Shown here: piece after piece, positions 1 through 12,500 of the stretch
Layout of the letters: every line of letters starts with the position of its first letter
Position numbering within the stretch: position 1 is the stretch's first letter
NCBI GenBank assembly: GCA_002633005.1
Contig: NMRA01000130.1
Coordinates: forward strand, 755,269-819,268
Direction of reading: 5' to 3'
DNA from: Phoronis australis
Taxonomy: Eukaryota > Phoronida > Phoronidae
DNA length: 64,000 bases
Made by a program: the position numbers and the translations under genes
The notes under the pieces: model-generated
The model's input: the letters and a program-made list of their open reading frames with translations, nothing else
The model's database searches: none
Told to the model about the DNA's origin: nothing

Positions 1-196
1 AATTGGATTTGAGCCCCCCCCCCCCTCCAACACTAAAACTGCACACATTTAAATCTTTTTTCATCCGTATAATTTTAATTACCGGGGTTAATTAATAAAC
101 TCAACATTTCCCTACGCTCTTACTGTTTTATTTTTTGCGGCAGCCAAGGGGGGGGGGGGGGGGCGGGCCCCCTGGCCCCCCCTAAATGCGCCTATG
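1..196. repeat. Dispersed element end, copy 1 (C-run, then CCTAAATGCGCCTATG)
   Basis: This segment matches 62,311-62,509 nearly base for base outside the homopolymer runs. Both share the stretch from the start through 'aaactgcacacattt', 'attaccggg' and 'aactcaacatttccctacgc' to 'gcggcagccaagg' and the end motif CCTAAAT(G/C)CGCCTATG. A shorter relative ends at 56,077. The reverse complement of the end, CATAGGCGGATTTAGG, resembles the terminal repeats of other elements in the window (CAGTGGCGGATCTAGG), which suggests a hAT-type non-autonomous transposon. That family assignment is an inference. The left part of the element lies outside the window. Confidence 0.6.
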
Positions 197-1167
197 TGGC
201 CCATCTGGGCCTAGACAAATTTGTTGATCTGCTTTAGAGTTGACATAAGATTTTTTATATGTTCTACGTGTTCATTATTTAAGGTTCATCACAAGGAATT
301 TAGAAAAATTTGCCAATAACGCGAAATAGCAGTGATGCAATAGCAAGGACTTAAGGAACAAAAATTGAGTCGCTATTATCGACGATTTTAACAGATTATT
401 CACTGTCCATGCTGTGTGGACAATAAGTAAACACGACAGTTAAATCCGGGTCGTTAATGAACATGCGTTGATTCAAATTTTGATGGGATCGGATATTCCA
501 ACTTTCCCGAGTTAGTGTGCTGGGTACTACGCTCTATAACGACGAGATTGCGGCATGCCTCTAAAAACGAAAATTTTGGCATTCTTTTGCTGACCCAAAA
601 CCCCGAATGATGTGCCTTGACTGGTCAGTTTTTAACTTGACATGCTGTGCCTAAATGACTGTGTAACTTGTCTTGCGATATCAGTCTGGATTTAAACTTT
701 GCAGATGCACATTCACATAATTTGCCTGTCCTCATGCACTATACATTCAATATATGTGAACAGCAGAGACTTGATAGTTCCGAAACATATACGGATGTGG
801 AGCGTACTTATGGTAAAAAGCGTTAAAACTGTTAAAAAGGCGCTCATAGAGCTTATACTTCAGTCCGTCAGTAGTGGAAACTGACACAGGTGAGCTCGTC
901 TTCAAAAGTACTACAACACATCAAATGTCGCCATCGTGAGCCGAAAATTTGCGCATGCAAAGAGGAAGTGGCACAGTCCTCGACAAAGTGAAAACTTCGT
1001 CTGAATCGTGATTTCAAACGCTTGGAAAGTAGTTCGCGTTTTACAACATTTGATGAATCCGTAAAATAAGATATACTTCTGTGGGTGCCAACTAAACAAG
1101 AAGAAACGGCATCAAGAGGTACATACACAAACGCCTAGACGTCTTCTGAATAAATTCCTTCAATGAC
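197..1167. other. Non-coding, nothing recognised
   Basis: This is AT-rich sequence with only short chance reading frames (at most 86 codons) and no recognisable protein, RNA or repeat. Confidence 0.5.
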
Positions 1168-1920
1168 GTAGGTTACCCTAACCCTAAACCAAAACCCTAA
1201 CCCTAACACTAAACATAACCCTAACCCTAACCCTAAGTGCAACCTTAACCCTAACCCTAACCCTAACACTAACCCTAATCCTAAACCTAACCCTAAGCCT
1301 AACCCTAACCCTAACATTAATCCTAAGTGCAAATTTAACCCTAACCCTAAGCCTAACCCTAAGCCTAAACCTAACCCTGACCCTGACCATAAGCCTAACC
1401 TAACCCTAACCCTTACCCTAAAAGCAACCTTAACCCTAAACCTAAGTGCAACTTTAACCCTAACCCTAACCCTAAATCTAACACTAACCCTAACCCAAAC
1501 CCTAACCCTAAAAGTAACCTTAACCCTAACCCTAAGTGCAACTTTAACCCTAACTCTAACCCCAAAAGCATCCTTAACCCTAGCCCTAGCCCTAGCCGTA
1601 ACCCTAATCCTGATAATAACGCTAACCCTAACACTAACCCTAACCCTAACTCTAACCCTAACATAACCCTATCCCTAACCCTAACATAACCCTTACCCTA
1701 ACCGTAACTTAACCCTAACCCTAACGCTAATCCCAACCCCAACCCTAACGCTAACCCTAACAATAATCCTAACCGTAACTCTAACCCTAACCTAACCATA
1801 ACCCTTACCCTAATCCTAACCCTAACCCTAACTCTAACCTAACCATAACCCTTACCCTAACCCAAGCCCTATTCTTAACCTAACGCTAAAGTAACCCTAT
1901 CCCTAACCATAATCCTACTG
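1168..1920 (-). repeat. Degenerate interstitial telomere-like array (TTAGGG)n
   Basis: About 750 bp are built from CCCTAA hexamers on the plus strand (TTAGGG on the minus strand). Variants such as CCTAAG, CCCTGA, CCTAAC and AACGCT are interleaved, with short non-hexamer spacers such as 'aagtgcaact' and 'aaaagcaacctt' that recur every 60-70 bp. The variants and spacers show it is old or internal rather than a live chromosome end. TTAGGG is the ancestral metazoan telomere repeat. Long minus-strand frames here (Leu-Gly and Arg-Val repeats) are artefacts of the hexamer. Confidence 0.9.
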
Positions 1921-4900
1921 TGTTAAGAGTTCAATTTCCGACCCTATCGAAACGCCCAATGCTTTAAGGGTTCAATATGGCCACTGTATAAATGAGAGCT
2001 GTTTTAAGTGTTCTATACCTGCTCCCTATATAACTGACCAATGGGTGGTTATATTACGCTATTTATTGGACATCGGGTGGCCCCCACACTTTGGTACAAT
2101 TAATGGTGTTCTCTATTACTAGTACTTTATTAAACTTTGTTTTTCCAAATCTTTGTCGTTCATTAATCACACAAGCTCTGAGTTTTATAGGTTATTCTCA
2201 TATACTTTGGGGTTATTTGCAGTACACCAGTTTCCCGGACAGAATGATGGACTTTTGAGGTGATAATTATCTATTTATTCAATACTACACCAAACATGCA
2301 AAGGAATTTAACCCAGAAATCGCGAGGCAGTGCACCTGAGTTCTAGTGAATATATAGATAAAAGTAGTATACATGGAACTATATAAGTAAATATCTAGTA
2401 TAATTATTCATTTATTTAGACGTGCTATTTATTATAAACATATTAAAAACATTTGCAGATGATGGAAATTAGAAGCAACAACTTCTATAAGCGATGCATA
2501 AAATTTACTTGCATTGCTTAGAACGAATTCAAAACGCCAGCTGGTTATAAGAACTGACGACGCTTAAATATAATCATTCAGTTTGACATTACTTTATGAA
2601 GTACTTGTGTGAATTGATAAAAATACGTCGCATCAGAGACGTTGCTTAGTTTTATAGCATTAATAATAGATTTTAAAATGGTATCTCAGAAATACACGAT
2701 GATGCGTCGCAAAATACAAGCGTAGCCAAACTTGTAGGTCGACAGACTGCTAGCACGTAAGGTGTTTTGATTTTTTTACAAAGGACTTCAGCACCAAAGC
2801 TTCGTCTGAAATGGAGATGACTGTCCCTTAAATTGTGACTCGCGCAATTTCTTGGTTTTGGATTTTACGGTTGATGGCTTGCAACTTTCTAGAATCCTAC
2901 TATTTCTGAAATCAGGCGCACCGCAGCAAAATTGTGCTATTTCAGAAGGCACCTCTATACCTGTATGGCGCTTGGAACACCAGGTTATAGAAAGTCACTG
3001 AAAAATTCCTTAATATAATTTACTTCGATACACACAACGTACATTAGTCGTCATGGTGGCAGTTTACTCTCTTTTTACCGTCCAGGTGTTAAGCAATACA
3101 TGAGGTTACGTGGGACCCTAGAAAAATTGTCAATTTGACCAAATTCGTAACGTCACATCTCGAAACAACTGACTGGATTTATATGATGTATGTACTATTT
3201 TCGAAAATGATTTTGGAAAATTACTTTAAACTGTTTCTCTCTTGTATGATTGTCTATCAAAAACAAGACTGGTTTTCATGAAAGAACATTTATTAGCCCA
3301 TTGTGGTCAATGTATTGATACCGATGTGTTTCCTTTGAATTTATCTTTCATTTACTAAATTCTACCAACAAAGGTGGTCGTGTGGCCCAATTATTGATTG
3401 GTATCGAGTCAAAAATGAAATAAAATTCTCCAGCCTTTCTTAGGATCTAAGGATTCGCAGATGTTAAGTTAACTACACGGATTTGCCGGTTAAGCCTCCA
3501 CAACTTTAAAGGACAATGCCACCCGATTTATTTCGTTTTTACCGTCTTAATCGGTTTCCATACACATCACCTCGCACACGGTCGATCTCACCTACCTCGC
3601 CGAGAGGTGTGCGATAGCCTGTGAGGACGGTAAGTACACGACGCAGTGACGTCAGGGTTTCTTCAGCTGAGTGTGCCGCTACGGTGTGGTGTATCGTTCT
3701 CGCTTGTGCGAACCATGAAGCTGCGAGGAAAGCGAGTGAATCGTTTATCGATTTTCTCGAGAACCCGAAATGCTTCGGAAGTGGTTCGCAGCAGTAAAGA
3801 ATATCTCCATGTCCGTGGCCGGAATTGTTCTGTTTCAAAATTCCGGTATTCTCACCCTAACCAATGTTTAATAAAACTGAAAAACAAAGTGTCTCAAAAG
3901 ACTGTCTCAGTAGATACAATTTGTAATGCCTTTGCAGGGTTCGCAAATGTTTTGAGAAACCAACAATGAATACATCATACTGCGTTACCTGCTTCAGATG
4001 CAATAGTACTAAGTGACCGGGCACCCGAGGCCGTGTGAGGGCATGCTAATTCAGTGTTTGCTGACAGAAAGCTCCTGTTAAACAATTATACATATGTAAT
4101 GGTCAAACGTTAAGGGAATCTTTATTTAGATATATGTACCTATACGCCTGATTGTATGACCTTGAAGTACGAGTCGTATCGTGTGGTGTGATATGGAAGA
4201 ACTACCTTTCTGTATTTAATGCTCATTCAATACGGATTTTCTGGTTTCAACGCGCGTTGAATACGGACACCTTCTTTCTCGCCAAAATCCCCTACTTTGC
4301 ATACAGTACACTACTGTCATACGCAACATGTTTGTATATGTGGTATCGTTTCGGTTCGGCTTCGTGCACAATGATAACGTGTTTTTAAAACTTAACCATT
4401 ACGTGAAATAAAACTACTGCTGACAATTCTTCTTAATGTACCGTATGGTTTTGCACCTGAAAAAACACCTCAATCACAAAGAGTCTCGAACTTGCCACTC
4501 TGTATTTGGATTCAGGAAAGCAATAAACATTTACCAATGCACGACTCCTTTTGGACACCTATTGCACTATACCAGATGAGTTTCTGTACCGTCAAATACG
4601 AGTAAAATTTTAAAATTGTTCTCAAAACAAATCAAAATACGTCGAGCCCAAAAGGAAAACTGCAGCTGCTGTAAACACGGTATTTTTGTCACTTTCATGA
4701 TAAATTTCTTAATATTGCCTACATAAAATTGGTAAGAACCGTGCGCAAGAAGCATTTTTAAGAACCGTTTGAACCTACTTCAGCCACAACTACCGACAGC
4801 CCAGAGCACAACATAGATGAACGAGGTATCAACATCTGAACATAGTGGCACTTAGAGTCCACCTGAGTATACACGGAAATGGACGTGTGCCGTTGTCTGC

Positions 4901-4925
4901 ACTCTGAGTGTTAAACCTGGGGACC
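1921..4925. other. Non-coding, with one CpG-rich patch at 3,540-3,840
   Basis: No gene is recognised in this stretch. The patch at 3,540-3,840 is richer in CpG than its surroundings and is open on both strands: a 107-codon plus frame at 3,646-3,969 and a 99-codon minus frame at 3,539-3,838. It also has a donor-like GGTAAGTA at about 3,629 on the plus strand. I do not recognise either translation. The patch could be an orphan first exon or promoter, or a piece of a mobile element. Confidence 0.35.
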
Positions 4926-4929
4926 TTAC

Positions 4930-5440
4930 AAGGGGGCCAAAAAGAGCTAGCTAGATAATCGTGGTACCGGCCAAAACTGATTTAAAACGAAAAATAGTAC
5001 CGCATTGAACACCGAATGACCCATGGCAGGCAAATTGCACTCTGGAATAGGTCCAGCAGAAACTAAAAAAGGACCCGGGTCCCCCAAAAATGAGGTAGGG
5101 CATACATTCGAGGTACCACAAAAAATCAATTCCATGTGATTCAATACATGTCACTGATCACTAAATGCTCCATGACAGACAAAATGCACTCTGGGTTGTG
5201 CCCACCATGAACCCCCAAAAATGTCAACCACCGTATGCCATTGAAAATTTGAGCTAGAGTAGATATTCGAGGTACCAGCTAAAAGTGATTTAAAACGAAC
5301 AACAGTACTACAAGGAACACCGAATGACCCATGACAGATCAATTTCACTCTGGAAAGTATCCGCCAGAAACCCAAAAAGAACCCCCAAAAATGAGATAGC
5401 TCATACATTCGAGGTACCACAAAAACTAATTCCAACGAAG
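4930..5440. repeat. Tandem repeat, ~308-bp period with a ~150-bp half-unit
   Basis: The block 'ggtacc..c.aaaa.tgatttaaaacga' occurs at about 4,963 and 5,271. 'gaacaccgaatgacccatg.cag' follows it at about 5,008 and 5,316. 'catacattcgaggtaccacaaaaa' occurs at about 5,100 and 5,402. This gives a period near 308 bp. A diverged half-unit around 5,165-5,275 ('catgacagacaaaatgcactctgg', 'attcgaggtacc') suggests an ancestral unit of about 150 bp that became a dimer. The 208-codon minus-strand frame at 5,151-5,777 is generated by this repeat and is not treated as a gene. Confidence 0.7.
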
Positions 5441-7092
5441 TCAAGAAAACATAACAAGTGGAAGCAAACTTTAACTTAGAAATAGATTTCAGTTCAAACT
5501 CTGACAAAAATACTGAAACTGGCAGATATGCACCCCAAGCGTGTAGCTGTTGTAAAATACAGCTTGAACTGCCGTGTGATGCAGGCTGCAAAAATTCATT
5601 CATAAAATATTGCGTGCACGTATACGTGTCACGAGATCCGCGATCATCATGATAAAATATGACAAACGACACCAAAACAAGCGGAGCAATCTGGGGAAAC
5701 CCGCTTCTGTAAAGAACCCTCAGCGGGGCACATAGAATAAATTTGTTACACAACGTACGTTTTTGTACATGTACCAAAATATGTTATTATATCTTGATTC
5801 GTTCTTCGCCCTCGTTTAAATACTTTCATATATCACGAATCTCGGTATAATAATCTCTGGTACAAACACGTACGCTGTATATCATGTATAAATGTATGGA
5901 TTATTTGAATCATTGGTATTGTACAGTATGTGGAATGGGAGCCTAGCTTCGCGGGCCCCGACGGGTAAGTAGATTTGTACATTATTTGTTTGCTTCACTG
6001 GTCTAGTCTTTTCGTGACTGGAAGTTTAATTTTCAACTTTGGGCAGCCGAATAACCCAGCTGGCTTATGTTCGTAATGTCTCCAATACAGATGCCGAGGA
6101 TGGGACTAATCAGGTTCCGACAGGATTACAACGAACATTTGGTGTATTGAGAACAGAAATCATTCACAAGTCTAAAACTACAACACATAGTCACATTAAT
6201 TTATCACGGAACATGTCCAAACTTCCCGCGACCGCCCTCGTTAAATTGTCCTACTAAACTTTGTTGGTGACGTAAGCTACGGTGCGTTCAAATTTCTATA
6301 AATCTGTAACAGCGAAATAAAACAACTCGTTAATTTAAAAACGTAATATATTAGTAAGTGTTTGCGTCGAATTTTGATGATTTATTGGTGTAAAGCGATA
6401 GAGACAAGCAATAAGCTGAAAACAGTAAACGCCTTGTGAACTGCTGAACAGACTATGTTAGAACCTATGACGTCATTGGTTAATTTCAGCACCTCCGTCT
6501 GCATGCCGTATGGTGTTAGGTAAAGGAACTGAACTTGCTGTTATGGAGTGGAACTACTCGATCTAAATTGATACAAATAACGTTGTTTTTGGTGGCATTT
6601 TCATTTAACTTTTCATCGAGACACCTTGCTGTCAAACATTAAATTAAAACTACTTAGTCTATTACTGCCAACGCTGCAAACAGTGTGTGTGCCCAGACCA
6701 AGACCCATGCTTTTACATCAGAAGGTGCTCTTTTACTTAAGAATACAGCCCTTTTTGATAGCCGAAATCTTATGTGCGCAACGCCTGCTTTGAAAATGGT
6801 ATCGAACATGACCTGAAGAAGAAATAGGTCAGCTCTTCTTAATTCCAGAAACCACTTTTTCATTTGAATACGACTCAACAGAGCTGTCGTTCGTGAGTAC
6901 ACAGGCTCGCCACTAGGAGCAAAACGCGCTGGTTGTTCGTGAAATAAAGAATTGCACTATTCGTTCGACAAACATCCGTGCGTTTATAGGAAGTTGTTGG
7001 CTAAAGGTATAGCCATTATACGACTTATGAGTGCACATGACCAAGCGTTACCTGCTTCACGTATTTGATCATTGCCAGAATAAAACACTATC
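5441..7092. other. Non-coding, nothing recognised
   Basis: No protein or RNA gene is recognised. An 82-codon minus-strand frame at 6,654-6,902 ends in a short hydrophobic stretch. It has no convincing splice context and does not resemble the repeat modules of the neighbouring gene. Confidence 0.4.
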
Positions 7093-8612
7093 AACTGATT
7101 TCATAAACGTGGTTTAACAAAACCAGGTTTAAGTCTTAAAACTTGTCTTATTAAACCTGGTCTAATTTTAGACCTAACTTGCATTTCACCAACATAGTTT
7201 AAAGGTCAAAACACCTGATTTTGTTAGACCATATAGCGGGTTTAGTAAAACCAGGTTTGAAGTATTCAAGCCACCCTACTGTACTGATACGATTTAACCC
7301 ATCAAAGAAACTATTGCAGTGTTTCAATGAAACCTTGATCACGTGGGTACACAATGGCACACAGTAGAATCAGAGCAGACATTTGGGAAAAAGGGCTAAA
7401 AGCTTTTCTCACGAGGAAAAATAGTGCCTCCCATAACTGATCAGAGAAAAAACCAATGTCATAGTCGAGAGCAAGAAAATTTGTGCCAAATCAAGTCGAC
7501 ATAAGCAACGAGCTTGGATAGATATTGATCAAGAATAAAGGCCAGAAAGAAAATTTCATCAGTGAAAAAATTGTGCCCAGAAAAACGGCGATGGACCCAG
7601 TGGCAGATCTAAGATATCATGGGGAGATATTTATCATTTTGTTTTGTCTGTGTACAAGATACGTACACACATTAAAGTACTTGCTCACGATTAACCGTGT
7701 CATTTTACTTTTTGTGGCCAAAGGGGGGGGGCACAGGAGCGGATCCAGGATTTTGATTTTTGGGGGGCCAGGGCAGAGTATTAACCAGGATTTTACCCGT
7801 CAGACATTCGCACAGTCGAACTGCCAAATGCAATCTGGGATAATTTAAGGGGGGGGGGGCATGCCCCCCTAAATCCGCAACTGGGGCAGGACCCCTGCCT
7901 GGCAACCTTAAATCGTGGACTAATTGAGATGGAACTCGGTCAGAATAATCATTAGATGACTTTTTAGTCAGACGCGTAGCGCTTGCGACGATGACGCTGT
8001 GCTCGAACCGTCATATTCTGAGGAATCCAAAGGATACCCTTCAGTACTTACTGGTCTACATGTACGTCTACTTGGGCGGATCCCGGGACTCAAGGGGTCC
8101 CGACCCCCTTTTTCCTTTATTTTAGTGATATCAAATCTATAATTTTCAAATTGTTGACGCAGACCCTTCTTTTAAAAATCCTTGATCCGACCCCTCCCTT
8201 TTAAAAATTCTTGGTCTCCCCTTTTACGTTTGATCTTGTGTCGTCCTGAAACTGAATATTGAAAATAGTCCGTTCCCCCTTTAAAACTGCGTCGTAAATG
8301 CAAACCACAGCATCATCCAGTTTGCATCTATATTGTACAAGTCTGCCATATTTAACAGTATAAAACCTGGGTCTGACCAAGTCTAAAGTCAAATCTGGTT
8401 GAAGATCTTAATACAGGTCTGAGTAATATACACCTCGTTTGTGAAATGAAAACTGACTTAAACCAGGTCCAAACTGGAGTTAAACCAGGTTTTACTAGAC
8501 CACTGTTCTAAAAGTTAAAGACCTTTATGAAATGCAGATTATATTTAAATCATGTCTAACTCCAGTTTAAACCAGGTTTAACTTTAAACCACCTTAATGA
8601 AATCGGCTGTAT
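7093..8612. mobile_element. Element with long, diverged terminal inverted repeats
   Basis: The left arm begins near 'ctgatttcataaacgtggttt' (about 7,095) and continues through several 'aaaccaggttta' blocks to about 7,265. The right arm (about 8,365-8,612) carries the same blocks in reverse order on the other strand and ends in 'aaccaccttaatgaaatcgg'. 'gcatttca..aa' and 'tagtaaaacc(a/t)ggttt' occur at matching places in both arms. The interior carries at least one nested insertion (7,735-7,886). No transposase frame is visible, so this is a non-autonomous or dead element. Its family is unknown. Confidence 0.6.
7735..7886. mobile_element. hAT-like MITE fragment (CAGGAGCGGATCCAGG ends)
   Basis: The left end CAGGAGCGGATCCAGG and the right end CCTAAATCCGCAACTG are imperfect inverted repeats. 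They share the GCGGAT core with elements at 55,746 and 58,848. The ends are flanked inside by G-runs and C-runs. Starting with CAG and sharing GCGGAT fits hAT-type termini, but I could not show a clean 8-bp target duplication. A further left-end-like motif, CAGTGGCAGATCTAAG, lies at 7,599. Confidence 0.45.
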
Positions 8613-9326
8613 GAGTTACCGATATGTATAAGGAGTCTTACATCCATTAATACAGGTACGGAATTTTTTGGAAAAAGCATATGGCAGTAATCGGTTCTCG
8701 TAAATGGACGGGTTATTTGGCGCCGGTAGTTTGAGGTTGTACAACTGATTCTCCTTAGCATTTTGCCTGTTTTTAAATGATTGAAATAAAGCTCATTGGA
8801 TGGTCAAACGAGATTAAATCATCACTTTACAACAAGATTCATCGCGGACAGAGGATGAACGTGTGGCACAGTTACCTTTTACTAGGCGAAGGACTTTCTA
8901 CATTTCTGGATTACAGTTGGGAGACACTTTTAGGTTGGGCAGCATGAACATGTATATTTGAATTTACAAATCCCTCTTGCAACAAACTGTCGATAGCCGC
9001 TTTGATAAAAAGACACTTGAGCTAAAGAAGATAATAAACACAGAATCTTGGTCCCTGTTTTACCAAAGATCGCAAGCTAGGCCGAAGCTGGATGACTTAG
9101 AACGCGACGCTGTGCATTTCCATGAAAGAGAATCGTTAAAAAATAATTTAGTTTAGTATGGAGGAATTCTCATACTTACCCATAGTCTCAATCAACTATT
9201 GCAGTGCTATGCGTGCGGGTAGAAAATATTGACATTTTGATTAGCTACAACTGGCAGTACGAGCTTTGACGAAACAGGCCCAACGTACTTTTAGGACACA
9301 GATTCACATGTAAGCATCTAAGTTAC
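8613..9326. other. Non-coding, downstream of the last visible exon
   Basis: I looked here for the 3' end of the large minus-strand gene and found no further exon with the expected V/I-D-x-x-x-P module start and no obvious terminal exon. Confidence 0.4.
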
Positions 9327-9592
9327 TACAACGGAATATTTAAGAATATTAAACAAGCCAGACGATTTTACAGCAGTGGTTACTCCGAAGAGCTTCGTCC
9401 CAGCGCTCAGGCCCCTTTCGTTGACATCCAGTATTACAAATGGCTGTGTCGTCTCTATGGGCTGAAGCACGTCACAGGAACCTTCCGAGAAACCAATGCA
9501 CGCCACGTACCACAGGTTGATGTCATGTACAAAACTGGGGTACCAGCTGATGTTCAGGGCATGTCCGGTACTGTTAAGTTGAGGTTGCTGAC
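9327..9592 (-). CDS. Visible exon 19: last recognisable FN3-like module
   Basis: Acceptor AATTTAAG (weak pyrimidine tract), phase 1 in. It encodes LNISWYPSFVHDINLWYVAC and LSAGTKLFGVTTAVKSSGLF, ending at YSVVV. The module stops exactly where a V-D-x-x-P boundary should follow. Either a donor GTA|GTAACT ends the exon at 9,327 (phase 0) and more exons lie further left, or the in-frame TAG at 9,318-9,320 ends the protein mid-boundary. The first reading is more natural. Confidence 0.8.
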
Positions 9593-12500
9593 CTTAAATT
9601 GTGTAAAATATATTTCATTTATAAGAAAGCAATTTTCACGACAGACGTATTTCATCCACGACATGCGTACTTGGCAAGTGGCTTAATGAGTGAGACGGTT
9701 TTGCTATTTTTGAATTCTGAAAATAGACAAAAATAAACAAAACACGGGCACAAACCCTTATACTTACATTAAGTCACTCTAAGAAACACAAAATATTTCG
9801 AGAATATTCTATATTAAAGGCACATCTATCGCGTTTGCTCTATCCCGTGGCTATGATAACCAAGGCACTAGTTAAAATTTTGTTCTGAGCTTCGTGCTTC
9901 AGTATTGGAAATTGACCACCAATTGCATTCCATCTTTAAACGAAACTTACACATTTGTACTCCAAGAATCCAGAGATTTACTTGGGTATATCTCAAGCCT
10001 AAGGGAGAGTCTAGTGTGGGTTCAGAGAGTAGTTCATGGATCTGTACTTGGGTATATCTCAAGCCTGAGGGAGAGTCTACTGTGGATTCAAGGAGTAGAT
10101 CATGGATCTGTACTTGGGTGTATCTCAAGCCTGGGGGAGAGTCTAGTGTGGGTTCAGGGAGTAGATCATGGATCTGTACTTGGGTATATCTCAAGCCTGA
10201 GGTCAAGTCTAGTGCGAGTTCTGGGAGTAGACTTTGGATATGTGGTTGTTTTGAGAATAGTTACAGCGACGTTATATTTATTCACTCGTTCATTTTAACA
10301 AAAATAGAAAAATATGTACATCGGTTCATTGCGTGCGACATTGCGTCTCGTTTAAGTGACCTTTAGTGACGCCACTACAGGTACTTGCACACATCTGATG
10401 AGATGCATACAATTGAAACAAGACAGACTTAGTTAATATTTGTGCATATTTTAAGGTTGCAGCCAGAATTTACTGGTGTCTATATCGTATGCAGATTGAT
10501 ATAAAATAACTAGCACACAGTTGGCAGAGCTGATGTCATATGCGATTTTGTAGCAACACGAGAAAACCCTACGTCGCAAGTTTTCACAGGTTGATTTTGT
10601 TGATGCCACTTTACCGCTGCGACTCTTCACCATTTTTTGTCTCTGCCGAAATTTGTCTGTCTGGACAGATACGTGTAGGTTGGTTACACAAGATTGATAT
10701 CGTAGCAGTTGCAAAGACGTGCCAGGAAAACTAGCCAATAAAATCCAGGCTAACAAGTGTCGCACACTTCCACAATTTTAATGCGTCAGACAAGCATTTA
10801 GCATTAGAATAAAGGGTTTTTTCAAACCCATAATTCATTTTGTATATCTGCTAAATGCAGACAGTGTACTGGAAAGAAAAAAACAATGTCAAACGATGGA
10901 CATGGATACTGAAAAGCTCTATTTTAAAATGTGAGATTAATTACTTACCTGTCAATTTCGGCGCATCATTGTCAACACATGCTTCATTTGATACGATGGA
11001 GCTTGACATGTTGTTGAAATTAAAGGCTTGTACTTCGGCTTTGTAGCACACACTATCTGTGAGGGAAAGATTGGAGATATGGAGATCGGTCTGAGAACCA
11101 ACATCAATCCATGGCAGAAATCCCGTGCTTCCTTTCAAAATGCGAACTTTGTAAGACAATTGGCCAACGACATCTTGAAATCCTGCCCAGCTGATATGGA
11201 GGTAATTTGCGTCAACGATGGCTTCAGTTTTCCCTTGGTAAAGCCGAGTTTGAGGAACTAAGAATCTAACCCTGGCCTCAGAAGCAGAGGGTCCTTGGTT
11301 AATAGCAATGGCAGGTTGGGAAACGGAAGTTGACGACAACTGGGCGTGATTAAAACACAACACGGTCGCATATAATGTCTGACCGTGAGCAAGAGTAGTC
11401 GTGGTCGTTGACCGAAAACCTTCAGAAGTTGGTGACACCGTGATCAGTGAATGGATGGTGCTGGTGAGGGGCGAATTACCTGTAATGGGCGTAAAAACGC
11501 AGTTATGAACCTTATGTACTGGTCAGTATCACGACTACGCGTCAGTGGTATTGAAGCAAAAGATTCCTAGGCCCCTAAAACAGCCACAACCTGCACTTTT
11601 GCGGCTATGCTGAGAAAGTTACTTAATAATAAATCAAGTAGCTGTCGCTCATACTTCATGATATCTGGTGAAATGAAGTACAGGACCAGTGAAAACAATT
11701 AGCTAGTCAAATTTACAATAAATATCAATTACTAACGTGGTTGTTGTGTGAAGTCTTAATGCACCACCGCCTGGAAATTGTGTAGTTAACTACTTTGATT
11801 CAGTGCAGACGATGTCGATATTTGATTACCAATGTGATTGCCATAGACATATACTGAGATAAAGATTGGCATCTTCCTGTGTCAGATAAGCGAAGCAACG
11901 AGCAGAAACAGAATTTTTAATAATGTCCGTCTTTATTTGCATAAATCAAGCAAATTAGTCATGCGACTTGCAGACTCATTTCATTAACCTAATTGACCGT
12001 AGGTTCAAATATCATGATAGTGTACCTGTGGTGCTGGGTACCGCAGCTATAAGCACAAGTGGAATTTTGAGCAGTGGCGGCCTTAATTTGCATTAATTGC
12101 GCAAATTTGTATTAATTATGCAAATTAATCACGCAACAACATCAACAACATGCAAACTGATTTAATTAAATTATTTGACCATTTGAATATGGGTGCAAAT
12201 GTCATGATAGTTAACCTGTGGTGCCAAGTTCCGTAGCTGTAAGCATAGGAATAATTTTTAATAATGGAGGCCTTAATTTGCATAAATTATGGAAATCGAC
12301 GGTGTATCCACCAGAAAACTTGCACTATTAAATAAGCTAATCGTTGAAACATGGGTTAAAACGTCAAAATAATCCGCCTGACGAGGAAATTATAAGCATA
12401 AATTGAATTTTACGTAGTGTCGACCTTAAATTGCACATTTAAAAATGCTCAAGGGTTGCAAACGGTCATGACCCCTAAATCATGGTTACTTAATCTTTGG

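Noticed and set aside
1135-1664. Long minus-strand frames of Leu-Gly and Arg-Val repeats
   Set aside because: They are direct translations of the TTAGGG-type array and have no other coding signal.
5151-5777. 208-codon minus-strand frame
   Set aside because: Largely a translation of the 308-bp tandem repeat (the same block CHGSFGV recurs); no domain or splice context.
6654-6902. Candidate C-terminal exon of the large gene with a hydrophobic end
   Set aside because: No matching phase-0 acceptor, no V-D-x-x-P start and too short a hydrophobic run; nothing ties it to the gene.
9868-10366. 112-, 134- and 153-codon frames on both strands with a 22-residue repeat
   Set aside because: Produced by the 66-bp minisatellite; frames stay open only because 66 is divisible by three.
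9981-12440. Regularly spaced repeats considered as a CRISPR array
   Set aside because: Units are directly adjacent with no unique spacers, and the surrounding gene is eukaryotic.
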